Of a DNA stretch of 64,000 nucleotides, positions 12,101 to 25,472 are shown piece by piece; the stretch's first letter is position 1; the number at the start of each line of letters is the position of its first letter. A program made the translations under genes and the position numbers. This stretch comes from Liriodendron chinense (Eukaryota > Streptophyta > Magnoliopsida > Magnoliales > Magnoliaceae): NCBI GenBank assembly GCA_003013855.2, contig ML058447.1, positions 3,224,001-3,288,000 of the forward strand, written 5' to 3'. The notes below the pieces were generated by a model. It worked only from the letters and a program-made list of their open reading frames with translations, was not told the DNA's origin and ran no database searches.

Positions 12101-15100
12101 AAAAAATAAAAAAATAAAAACGAAAAAACGAAAAAGAGAGGCAGATTTGAGTGAACTAAAGATTTGATTAGACACTGCTGTAAATCAAACTTTTACCAAC
12201 CTTTGTCCTTGCATGTTAGATCAGTCAACATTTCTGTAGCGATGGATTCTGTATCTTCCTCTGAAAATCCAAGCTGACCTGAATTGTCAACGCTTACACC
12301 AACAGTTTCCTCATTGCAATTTTGAAGGTCGATGTTAATTGATCCATTTGTGTGACAAACAGCTTTAAGAGCATCAAGCCTATATGCAGTTATGCAATTC
12401 AAACCCAACTCCACAGCCAACTTCTGAATATCCAACACCTGAAATAAGTTAAAAGATCATGACAGTGAAAAAAAAAATCATAAAAAATATGATGGAAATG
12501 TGATGAACTCTGCAATTCAACAGATCTCTTAGCCTTTTTTTTCGATCTGTTTTTAAGCCTGTATAAATGCAAAGAGAAACTTGGTATCATCTCACATCAA
12601 AATCTGTGGTGAATGAAAACAAATCTAACAGAATCATTTGATGACCATAAAGCTGCCATACCACCTGCACAGACTCTGAGTACAAAACCAAACCAGAATT
12701 CATCCCATGCCACAATACCTCTAGGCTTCGGTTTGGTTTCTTGACAATATTAGTGAAACATTAGTCATTTCCATTAACAAAGTGACCATTGTTACAAAAT
12801 ATTCTGGTGTTTTAGTTTTACATGTATCCACAACACCACAGAAGCTAAAATGGAACACCACCTACCAATCCATGTGAAGACTAGAAGAGGATAAAAAGGA
12901 GTTTTAACACTTGCAACATGCAAGAACCCATGAAAGACCATCTCTCCACGTCAGGACATACATAAGAAGTCTTTTGGGTAACAAAAATAGCTGATATTAT
13001 GTAAATAGAAATTGTAATTGGTTAGAGTTTAAAAGTTTCACGTTAGCAGCTCCAAGACAGGGATCCTTTCAAGATGGGGAATTGGTGGATCACCTTTTCA
13101 TCCATTGTGCGTTTGCTAGGAAGCTATGGCATAAGTTCTTCAACCTCTTTTGAGTATTGTGGGTCTCGCCAAATTCTATTGATCAGTTTTTCGTCTTGTG
13201 GCACGAAGGAGTGCATCCGAAGGTGGGCCTAAAAGTTTGGCGCCTCGTGATTTGGTCGGGCTATGGTTCGTATGGAAGGAAAGGAATAATAGGTGCTTCA
13301 AGAATTGGGCGGCGAGGGTTGAGGAGGTCTTCCAGTTAGCGAAGAGGCATGTTAAAGAATGGATATTGGCCTCGAAGGGTGTAGCTTCTTTGCAGGATAG
13401 CTGGGCTGAAGTGTAATGTCTGTGGGTTGTTTCTATAGTCCCCCTTTTTTTTTTCTTCTTTTTGTTTTTTCTGGCTTCAGCCTTCTTTAATGAATTTTAT
13501 CATTGGTCAAAAAAAGACAGGGATCCTTTCAATTGATAAATTCATTCACTAATAAAAAGAATGGGCACAAGAAAAAACCATGTGTAGACTGCTAGAGTAT
13601 ATCAAGAACTTCTAACACTTGCATGGATTATAGGACCGAACAGGACTTCTTTTGAAAACACAATGCCCCTTGGCTTTTATTTAGTTTTCTTTACCATTGG
13701 GTTTTTTTTTTTTAATTCTTTTTTAATTTCTGAATGATGATGACCTCCATGGATCAACTATCGGAAGTAGAGAGAATTTTGATGCTGCCCATTGATGTCT
13801 TAGCCACTCCCACAAACAAACAATGATATTGTGAGAAACTTGTATAGTTCCACATGCATATGCCACTCTATCCAGCTACTACAGTCATCTCTAGCAAATC
13901 AAAGGAAATGTCTTATAAAGGTCTTATTGTACCTTATTGTGAGATCTATCAACTGCGACAACCTTTCCTTTATCCCTCATAAGGATTGCGATTGCAGTTG
14001 TTTTCCCTCCAGGAGCAGCACACATATCCAATATCCTTTCTCCTTGTTGAGGATCTAAAGAATACAATTTCAACCAAAAGTGAAACAAGAAAAGTGATAA
14101 CCAGAGAAAGGTACCACTTACTGATTAAAATGCAAGTAGGCAATTAAAAGCAAGAATTATGTGAAAATCTTGCAATCAGAAGTTCAAATAAATCTGTGAA
14201 AAGTTTCAGTTCCAAGCAACAATCGACTTTTTCAGTAATGGATGTTCTAGAACCACAAAACTAATCAAGGAACTAAGGAATGGAAAAATTGTAAAAGCTC
14301 CTGGCAGCACTCTCCGCCTTTAACAACATCAAGATAATTGCAACATACAAAAGCTGTGTGGTTGACGCCAAATAATAAATGGTGAAGATAGCACCAGAAC
14401 ATGAAAGTGGGAGATTTTAGTTATCAAGAAATACATCATGAATCAGAGAACAACATAAAATGAAAAAATTAAAAAAGAAAATGATATGCTTGATTTTGAA
14501 AGACTTGTGAAGGGACATGAAGGGATAAATTGGTCATTCTTTCTTATTTTTTATTGGTAATTAAATAAAAGAAATGCATCTATGAACGAGAAATCCAACA
14601 GATGACAAAAGTTGGAAATACAAAGACAACATTTTTTTCCAATATTATTCTTATCATGATGCCTTTTGCGTTTGCTTCAGTTCAGCTCCAGATCTGCTGT
14701 CAATATTACAATACTGGGATCCTCTGACATAACAGAGCAAAATAACAACATTAAAAGGCAAACCACTGATTGCAGGGGGCATGCAAAATAGTGGATATTC
14801 TCTTCCGTATTTTTTGTACTAGTAGTACCCATTATATGTTGGTTTAGAAAGTTGAGGAGTATTTGGGTGTACCAGCAAATTGTGGTCGGAGGAGCTCACC
14901 AAGCACCATAAATGAACATGGTGTTTGACATCGCGCGGTAAAAGCATTCATCATTAAGGCTGATATTTTCCTGCTTTTTCCACCCTAGACCTAGGTTAAG
15001 ACAAGAACATAAATGTCACATCCAATCTCAACCATGATCTGATGCCAGTGCACAATGTCAGCGTAGTATTGTAAACACCCACACATACTCTCCGTTGTTA

Positions 15101-18100
15101 AGACTGTTATGCTGAATGATAAATGATAGTTAGGCAGGGGTCAATACAGGCTGGACCATGTTTGGCATGTGAGTGGTGTCAATGTCATGCATGGCCAGTT
15201 CCAACAGTCTAGGTAAAAGAAGAAGGTTGATGTATGGTGGGCGGACAATCATAAATCTTCTGCCAAGCTATCATTTAAAAGACAAACCCAAGTTGCTGGG
15301 TCAACGATGGCGATGATGATTGCAGAAAACGACCCCCTCCCCCACCCCCCCCCCCCCCCCCCCCCCCAAGGGCTGGATGGTCCGACTTCTTTTACAACAC
15401 AAAATATGTTTTCCTAAATGAAAGAGGGACAAAAATACTTACCAAGCCCTTATTAAGGCACACAAAGAACATAGGATAAAGAATTAAAAAGTTTTAACTA
15501 GAAAATATTGCTACGCAAGAGGAAGCATAAACAACGAGCCACAGCAGATCCAATAAAAAGCAATAAGATACTGAATTACACATTAAAGAACAAGCACTAT
15601 GATGTCATATATACCTAGGACATGAGCTGTGATAATGCTGGGCAGGTTCTGAAGAAATATTTCTCCCTCGAGCACATCTAGAAATGAAGCCAAAATAAAA
15701 AAGCTACTCAATAAAATATTATCAGTTCCTCAATAAGAATCTAGAAACTGGTAGAAAATAGAAGTTTGCGTATTTATCCACAAGCCAGTCAAGTCAGATA
15801 TCAGTTGGAACTTTAGCAGATGTAATAACATGGGAAGTGGCACAAATAACGAAGTAAAATGGCAATCAACAGAACAAACTAAAAGCAAGATTTTCATGTC
15901 ACTGCTTAGCAAGACTACAAAATAAAAGCACCGCAGGCAAAATATTCAATAGTCCCAAAGGCAAAATATTCAATAGTCCCAAATAGCAGCAGAGGGAGGG
16001 AAATTACTTTTTATCCTTTTAGACATTAGGAATACAAGAATGCTGAGATAACATGTGATCTATTAATTGATTAGCTACATGCCTAATGATCTGGAGAAAC
16101 TAATGAGAAAAGAAGCATTGAAATTATATTCCCCACTAGAAAACAGGATCAGTTGAAAACAAGATATTTATAATACCATGAAAGGATGGAAGCTTGAATA
16201 CTCTGTTTGTCATTTCCACGGCAATTCCTTCTGCAGCACGGAAGATCCCAGCTCGTGACATCATTGTAGCTCCTTGGCCAATATACATGCCATTTCGTTC
16301 ATGATAATGAGGATCTGCTATATGAAAAATGAAAGCACTTATAGAATACACACATACACTTTATGAAGCATTTAATCAATTGAACAGCCAAACACTGGAT
16401 CAGAATTGCTTAATCAAATACACAAACAAACCATCATGCATATCATTTCTTAATGTTTCAAATAATTCAGTAATAAGCTTCTTTTGATGATATTCAGTAA
16501 GATGCTATTAGTTTCCCAACAAAAGAAAGCTAAAATGAAAACAAGTTAGTAGCCATGTTCAAATAACCTTTTCTTCTCTTGATAAATATCATTTATAGGC
16601 ATATACATAGAGAGGAACTAAGGGTGAGCCAGTGAGCATGGATATAAGAAGAGATTCCAGAGTGTGACTCGCCCCCAACCTGGTCCGATTCTGTCTGCTT
16701 CAGTTCCATATCGGAATGGTGACTTGCTTCACTTGAGTCCAAAACCAATTGTATCAGATGATTTTTCAAACTACGAGGGTGAGAGTTAAACGGCTAAAGA
16801 TTTGCAAGACATGTAGAACAATGCTTTGCTCTTTTAGGGCATAAGCCATCGTGATGTGTGCCTCTAATCCACACCGTCCATCTGTTTTAGCAGCTCATTT
16901 TAGGGCATGAGCCACAAAATGAAGCAGATACAAAGCTCAAGTGGGCCACATCACATGAAACAGTGGTAGTAATGATGTCCACTGTTGAAAGCTGAGCCCT
17001 TTTCAGGGTCCACAGTGATGTTTATTTTTCATCCAACCCATTCATAAGATCATACAAATATGGAGAAAGGTAAAACACAAAATATAGCTTCATCAAAAAT
17101 TTCTATGGCCCCCAAAAAGTTTCCAAAGGTCAGCACTCAACTCCCATTGTTTTCTATGTTGTGGTCCACCTCAGGCATGGTACAGCCTCATTTTTTTGGG
17201 ATATGCTGTTAAATGAGCTGCTAAAAAAGATGGACGGCATGGATAAGCCATATATATCACAGTGGGCCCCACAGTTTTTCCACTCCTCGATTTTAGCAAC
17301 CTACACTTTTCAAACTATCAACGTCAAGGTTGGAAATGCTGCTGAAATTACGCCCGTAAACAATTATTACTTATTTACAAGCATTTGCCAATGTAAACTA
17401 AAAAACAAACACGCCCTTAAGTGCTAAAAACTTGTAAGTGCTAGATTGTAATTTTGAAATAATTTTAGGGATATTTTAGTCAAAAGTGAAAAGAAATTTT
17501 AATGCACCACTGTTTTCAGCATTCAGCATTCAGCATTAAGTGAAGGGAGAGGAGCTGAAAAAAAGACCCATATTTTCATTGAAAATTAATTTAAGCACTT
17601 AATAAGTTTGATTGCCAAACAATCTGAATCAGTAAAAATCACTGAAAATGTCAAATTTCAGTGATAAGTGCGGAAAATAAGTTTTATCAAATGGCCCCTT
17701 CAGCCCGCTCAGACTTAAATGTCTAAAGGTTTGGCGAAACCTTCATGTCAAGGAAGTAAAACATAGATTAATGTTTGTGGAACTGACAATATAAATGCAA
17801 GAAGATTACTGAATAATGAAGGCTGAACTACAAAATGGTCTGAGATCTACTTTGTCTTTATATTAATTTTACATGTAATTATTAATCAAAATTCAAACTG
17901 CTTGCCTGTTTGCAATCCTTGGAGAACAGTCCCACGTGTTATACCAACTCCCCATCCACCACCAAGACCAGGTTGCTCGACAGCAACTGAAACTGCAACC
18001 ATGTCCCCCTTTTCAACATGTGAACTGCAGGCCAATACGCCAGGAACAAATATCTGCATATGGAACATCACAATAGTATGAAAAAACAACTTATCGGCAT

Positions 18101-21100
18101 CATTTCATAAGCCCCAAATATCTAATCAGGTAGATAAACTAGATTTCAATATTCCAGGTAGAGATCCGTCAATGGGAAAAAGTTCCATAAAGGGAATGAA
18201 TGACCTCCACCTAAGAGATCTTCAGGGACACAAAAATGAATCTGGCTGCACATTAAATTAAACAAATAATTGCATTACTGCACTAAGACAAAGAAAGGTT
18301 CAACAGAATAATTGAGCATCCACAAAAAGAGGATATAATAACATAACCCATCCTATCCATACCATACAAAAGCATACTTTCATTCCTAGGAACTCAATGT
18401 ACATATTAGGTATGGTTAAAGTAAATTTACATCTCTGCCAGAATTCAGACCTGCAATATAAAAATTATGTAAGAATAAAGTACATTTAAGTTTAGTTTAT
18501 GTCAGAGTTCAGCATTTAGTCCATATGTATAACCAATAAAAAACGAGTGGAAGTTTCAAGTCTTCCTGCATTAAGAGGGAAGGAATGGTAATCTGCAAAC
18601 TACTAAATTGCTTAGTCTGCAGGGCTCTCCACTCTCACAGGCCAACACAATAGGACACTCCCATGCATTAGGTGGGGATCCACAGTTGCAGAATAACTAA
18701 TTTGGCAGCTCAGGAGAAGAGCCTTGGATAGGCAACAGTTTAATCAGTATAAGCTAGTATATTATCAGCAGATAAATATTTTAGGCAATTAAACATGACA
18801 ATACAAAAGACATGCCATAGCACAAGATAAAAAATGCATATTTGCATACCTGAGCTCCTCGAAGAACAGCTTCAGCACATTTGCGGCTCACAATTACCTC
18901 TTTTAGAGGTTGATTAGGTGAATCAATATATTCGATCGTGTGTGGACCCGAACCTTCAACAAATACAACATAGTCTAAGCCAGGTACTTGGCACTTTTGA
19001 ATTGAAGGACTTCGTAATCCTGGCAATGGATTATCTCCACCTCCAATCAATTCCGTGGGCACCCTACCATCAACATCTGAAAGTGGATCAAGATTAGGTT
19101 CTTTGCAAAAGCTTCCAAGCTTCTTGCCCGCATCAACTTCAGCAGCCGCATTACTTTCACTTACGCTTATGGAATTAGAACTACTTTTAAGCCTTGTTTC
19201 CTGTAGAATGGCCATTAGCTTCTCAATAACAGCATCGCTTGTGGACTTAAGGGTATTCACACGAATGCAAGAGTAACAAGAGGGACGCCTAACCAAAACA
19301 AACAATCAAAGAAAGTGAAGATGATAAGAAAGAGAAAGAACAAATCAATGATTTGAACATCACGCAGTTCAAAAAGAGTTAAGGCATATAGACGTACTGC
19401 CAGTTTTATGCATGGACCATTTCATATCCAGGGCTGTCAATATGCTGGGTTCAGGCCTAGTCCTAGAGTTCCCAGAGGATAATCAAGTCCTGGTCTTGCT
19501 GTGTCCTCATTTTTTAGGACCCGGATCAGATCGGGCTTGGGTTCCCATTGGGCGTCGGGTCTTTGGACCTTGGTTTCCATTTGGGTTCGGCGGGTCCGCC
19601 TCAAATGAGGGTATTTACATGGTTGGGCCCACTCAAATGGGCGGATACAATCACATGCACATGTTGCACTTTTTTCTTTCTTTCTGTATGTTTTAGCAAA
19701 CCTCATTCTGTTGCTAGAATAATCAATATATATTTAACATCCAATATATCTATTTAAATTAATTAGACCCAACTCAGACCAAACGCACCCAATTTTAACT
19801 AGATCCAAGATGGTGGACCCGATGGGAACCGCTTTTTAGCCGGGTCCAAATTGGCGGACCTGAACCTGACCTGATTACTAAAAAGTAAAAAGGTCTAAGA
19901 AATTGTACCTGACCCGTTAAAATAGGATTGGGCCCATTGGGTACCCATGGGTCTGAGAACCAGTTGACAGCCCCATTCACATCAGGGGATCACAAAACAA
20001 TAACAAATATGGAAGAAACAACTTCCTTTTAGAAAATACCAAATAATCAAATCTCCCCTAAAAAGGTACTTTAATATTATTCAAGTAGAGGTATTTAACG
20101 TAAGGGGGAACCTAACCAGCGTGTTGGGCAGTGGGTGCAAGCTGCTTATCGTGTGCTACAACCCCAAAAAACAAACTACTGAACAAAAAAAGGATGCTTC
20201 AAACACTACTTTTTTCTGACCATTCATCTGGGGAGCCCCATCAAAGAATCCAAAGTATACAACATTAGAACTTTTTGTGTAGAATGTCGACAGCTGCCAA
20301 GATTCATTTCCACAATCCATCTGTAGGAGCTGACCAAACAAAATCAGAGATATTTTGGTCTGTAGCAATATCTTGGGTCCACAGGGCCCAAATCAATAGA
20401 CAACTCACTAATTAGTACAATCTGTCCTCTTCTTCTTCTTCTTCTTCTTCTTCTTTTCTGCTGGGAGGGCACGGTAAGTAGATAATGCCCAGTGCTCGTA
20501 TTAGGAGTTGTTTGGATGCCTGTAAATTGGGCTAGTTGTAAACGAAATATGGATAAATCATTTAAAGGCTGTTTTTGGATGCTGAAAAACAAGCTGTCAA
20601 TCATTTACAGCTTTTAGCAACAAATGAAATCCCTCTGAAAGTTGTGATTTCATTTACCTGCAAATCATTTAAATCCTAAAGGCCATAATTTCAAAGTTCG
20701 GCTATAAAGGGGGCTTTGCAGCTCCTTCTCCAACATCACTCCCTACCCCAGCAGCATCCACCGATCACTGTTGCAGCAGGGCAGTCTCGCTTCTGACAAC
20801 TTTTCCGGCAAGATTTGTCCCTTCCGGCAAACCCTAGGCTTCCAGTGATCTCTCTCCACCAGCTGAACAATCTCTCTAGTTGTTTTCTCTCTATCACTCT
20901 CTCCATCGACCTTGGAAGATCAACCCAGCATGTAGGTTTTCTTCTTCTTCTTCTTCTTCTTTTCTTCATTGGGGGCAAGTGACGAATGCCGATTGCATCC
21001 TACCCCTGCATGGACCGACTCGATCTAGGGACGGGCTTTGTGGGGCCCACCGTGATGTATGGCTTTTATCCAATCTGTCCATCCATTTTGACTGACCATT

Positions 21101-23843
21101 TTAGGGCATGATCCCAAAAATGAGGCAGATCCAAGGCTCAAGTGGACCACACCATAGGAAGCAATGGTGATACTAATGCCCACCGTTGAAACCTTCTTAG
21201 GGCCCACCATGATGTTAATTTTCCACCCAACATGTTCAAAAGGTCACATAGACCTAGATGGAGGGATAACGCCCACTGTGTGGTCCACTAGAGCCTTGGT
21301 GGTGATACTGATGAGGAGATGGATGACCTAATATTGATGGATCGGGCTGATTTACTTGCCAATGAGTTTTGGCATGGATTAGAGTATGGAAAAAGGCCCA
21401 AATACCTTCTAGAATGGGCCAAACCCATAGACCCATCAATGGACCACACATTATGGCACCTATGGTACACTATTGGGTCCACAAAAGTGTCTTTTGGTGG
21501 TATTTTCCTTAAGTCAACGATTATGCTTTATTTTTTGATAAATTTTAGTTTATTTTGCTTCACTTATGTCCCACTTAAGTGGATAGGGGTATTTTAGTCT
21601 TTTCCTTTTAAAATAAGATTGTAAGGTTGAAATTATAACATCCAACCAAATGGGTCTGGTTTGGGTAATGCCGAAGTCCGTAGAGGAGCTGCTTTGGGCT
21701 TGGCAAGGGGTGGAAGGCAGGAAGGTGAGGAAAGCAATGGGGCAGCTGACCATTATGGCTATTTTCTAGGTCATTTGGGGGTCCAGGAACGGGCGTTGTT
21801 TCCATAATCGAATAGAAAGGGAGGACGAAGTCATTAGTAAGATCAAAAGTCTAGTGTCGGAATGGGCGATTTATGCTAACAAAGTCTCTGTTTTTGTCTC
21901 TTGAAGTTTCAGTCTCTAGGCTTGTATTCTTTCGCTTCGGCAATTTTTAATAAATTTTTCTGTTATCTCTTAAAAAAAAAAAAATATCCAACCCATAGTT
22001 AATGCTTGATGTGAGGCCTGGGTTAGTTCTACTTCTAGGGCTTTTCTTTTGCTCTCTTTCCTATAAAACTCAATAACAAAAATTGTCCAACAGCTTTTGG
22101 AGACATTTTCTTATCTTTTCTACAAGCCTTGGCTAGGGTTTGTGCAATTGCAGGTTTGCACACATGGGCCGTATGATCCAGGCCATCAAAGCTAGCGAGA
22201 GCTTCAATTATTCGCTAGGTTTTCGCATTTTTTTCCTTTCGTTTCTAGTAAAAGAATCTCTATCTTAGATTGGGTATGTTTGTGCATGATTTGGTCCTAG
22301 GATTTGATACAATTGCATGTGATTGACGATTCTCATTCGTTAGCTACACCAAATATTAACGCCCACTGTGTGGTCATTGGATAAAATAAAAAAAATAAAA
22401 AATAAAACTTTTTTTAGTTAAAACCCATACATCACAGTGGGCCCAAATCCTGATTGGACCAGATTTTTTTGGGCCGCCACATCCTAAATGGATCAAATTT
22501 TATTCTTGGGAAAACATTCATCACTTGAACTACATTTATGGACAAGTGCATGATTGATACCTGTAGTTCATGGACAAGTGCATGATTGATACCTTGATTG
22601 AGCAAGAAAACCTAAGAGTAAAGAGCGATCATGATTTTAAGGCTACTACAATGAATGTAGTAGCAAAGGTGGTGGTAGGAGGGTTTCTCGTCTCTAATAA
22701 TGCAGACAATTGTAGAAACCATCTCCAAACTTTGTGCAAAAAAAGGCAATCTAACGAATGAAGCATTGAATAAAAGTGTATTCGGATGGGATGTGGATCG
22801 TAAGTGTGTAATTGCAGATGGAGAAGTTTTGAAAGAATTCATCAAGGTTAGTTAAAAACAGAATCTCTCATCTTTCACATTTATTTGTATTTCTAATATA
22901 AACTTTATTGTGAAGAAAATTTAATATATGACCTATTTATTTTTATAATCACACTTCGAGGCTGGCTCAATAAAGAACAAGCCAAATCCACACAACCACA
23001 ATATGGAGATGGTATTCAGAGAGGACAATGTGATGGAAAGCATGGCAAACACTGCTTTCAAAGTTGCAAAAGAGACTCAACCACATCACCCAGTGGATGA
23101 TATTCTACTATCCTCGTCGCCCTTTGGAGAATTAAGATCACATACACAATTGGGCGATGACATCTCAGAGGAGACATATCCACAAGCTGAACAAATCAAG
23201 GGAAGTGCTCCACCAAATATAGGAACGTCAGCTCTAAGTAGAGCTGTACGCGAGCCAAGCCGAACTGAGCTTTGCACAGTTCGGCTTGTTTTGGTCAGCG
23301 GGCGACCTGGGCTCGAGCTCGACTTGGCTTGGTCCTCGAGCCCAACTGGCAGGCTTGGCTTGGTTTGGTCGAGCTTTCAAGCCGAATTTGAGCCTGTTAG
23401 AGCCTATTCGAGCTTCAAGCTTTCAAGCCGAGCTTTTGAGCTTGGGCATTTGAGTCGAATTGAGCTTGGGCTTTCGAGGTTGGGGCGGTTGGACAGGGGA
23501 GGTCGTCGGCTGTCGGACAAGGGCGGTCATCGACTGGAGGGAGGTCGGATGTTGGACAAGGACTGTCGACTGTCGGCTGTCAAACAAGGTTGGGGACTGC
23601 TGGAATGGCCGGGCGGTTAGCGAAGAGAGAGAGGAGATGAGAAGAGAGAAGATGAGAGGGAGAGAGAGAGAGAGAGAGAGAGAGATCAAATAGTCGTGGT
23701 CCTCGTGGAGGCCAGATGGTCGGAAGGCGGTCAGGCAGCCGCAGGCAAGGGCGACTAGGGTTTGAGGGGAGCGTGCGAGAGAGAGGGGGCAGCACACTTG
23801 AATGGGAAACTTTTAGACTTTTAGGGTTTTGTTTTTTATTTTA

Positions 23844-23895
<52 letters not shown>

Positions 23896-25302
23896 ATAAT
23901 ATTAATATATAATATATAATATATTTTAAATACCGAGCCTATACACGAGCCAAGCTCAAGCTTGGTTTGAATTTTTAACAAGCCCATAAAATAGGCTCAG
24001 CTTAGCTTGTTCAACCCTACAAGCCGAGCTGAACCGAGCTTTTTCAAGCTGAGCCAAGTGAGCTTTTCAAGCTGGCTCGGTTCGGGTACAGCTCTAGCTC
24101 TAAGATAAGCAAAAAAAAAAAAAAAAAAAGCTCACTCCCAACACAATCAAGAAATATGGCCAAAGGGAAATGGATTTGCTAGTAAAGTTGTGGGAGGAAT
24201 TGAAAAATCTCACAAACATCGAGGACACTATGATGTAAAAGACCTCCAGCTATATTACAAGGTGACCAAATTTATCCAAGCTTTTTCTTGGTATTAACCC
24301 CGAGCTTAAACATGTATGGCTAGAAAAGAACATTTCGTTATAGATTTTTTTTCTAAATGTTGTTTTCTAGAATTATTTTGTATTTGGATTAATGAAGACA
24401 TATGGTTTAACCATGTTTTCTTAATGTGTTTATGGTTAATTGTTTATATTCAGTTGTTTGTCCTCGTAAAAGGGCATTGGAATTTGTGGGCCACTTCTAT
24501 GGCTCACCTAATGCTTGGTTTAATGTAAGGATCAGCCCCAAGCTTTATTTCTAAGGGCTCAACCCAATGATCCATCTTAAATGAAGCTCTTGTATGTCAT
24601 TTAAAATTTTCATACGGATTTACATATCCAAGCTCTGTCGAGTGTGAATACCCAATTACAAGATATAAATAATTTACAAGCTATCCAAACACCTACAACT
24701 ATTTACCTGTAAACAAATTATAGCTTAAAGTCAAACGGGACATGTTGTGAATGGACACATATAAATCATTTACCACTAACAAATTTACAGGCATCCAAAC
24801 GAGCCCCCTAAGATTCCAACTATCTATTATCTCCCACAATTCTCAATTTTTCTCCATGCAATTTTTACAACAAAAACGACAAGAATGTAGAAAAACCCAA
24901 TCGAGCAAGTCTAATGAACAAAACTGTGAAATAATTCCACAAACCGCATTTCCTCCCAAGGTTACCACATGTTTCTACTGCATTTCCCAAATTTCATCGA
25001 AAATTTGACAGGATTAAAAATAATAAGTAAAAAGAAATTGACCAAACCAGAATCTGATCTGCTGATCGCCTTTGGGGTCATTTGAATGGTGCTAAATGAG
25101 GCAAGTTGTAAATAATTTACTTTGGCTGCCCTAAAATGCTTGTAAATCATTTACCACCTTTTCCTCTTTTTCATTCGCTAGCAAAAAGATGGAATTTCAT
25201 TTGCTAGCAAATGATTTACCAGCAACAAGCCTCCACCGGCTCTATTTTTGAAGGTTGGGAGATACGCACCTCCCTCTCTCCATTCTCTCTAAGAACTCCA
25301 AC

Positions 25303-25365
<63 letters not shown>

Positions 25366-25429
25366 AACGGCAGCAGATCTTGCTACCGGCCTTATAAAAG
25401 AGCATTTGAATTTGTGGGCCCACTTCTAC

Positions 25430-25472
<43 letters not shown>

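Larger units (their letters stand above)
20504..24808. mobile_element. Harbinger-like composite element, 4.3 kb, NSUN6 intron 1
   Basis: A TGTTTGGATGCCTGTAAATT end at 20508-20527 is matched by its inverted copy at 24782-24801. The interior contains remnants of a Myb-like accessory ORF (22530-24290), as found in PIF/Harbinger elements. It also holds a LINE 3' end (21648-21985), a palindromic MITE fragment and a hAT MITE (23239-24096). The flanking trinucleotides (TTA left, TAA right) do not match exactly, so the boundaries are provisional. Confidence 0.5.

Noticed and set aside
13157..13416. Independent small genes in NSUN6 intron 6
   Set aside because: Both frames are the C-terminal end of a LINE reverse transcriptase bounded by an 18-bp target duplication.
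23003..23620. 205-residue open frame on the plus strand
   Set aside because: Its second half is translated hAT MITE sequence (ELDLAWSSSP, SFKLSSRAFE). Only the part before 23239 may belong to the Myb-like remnant.
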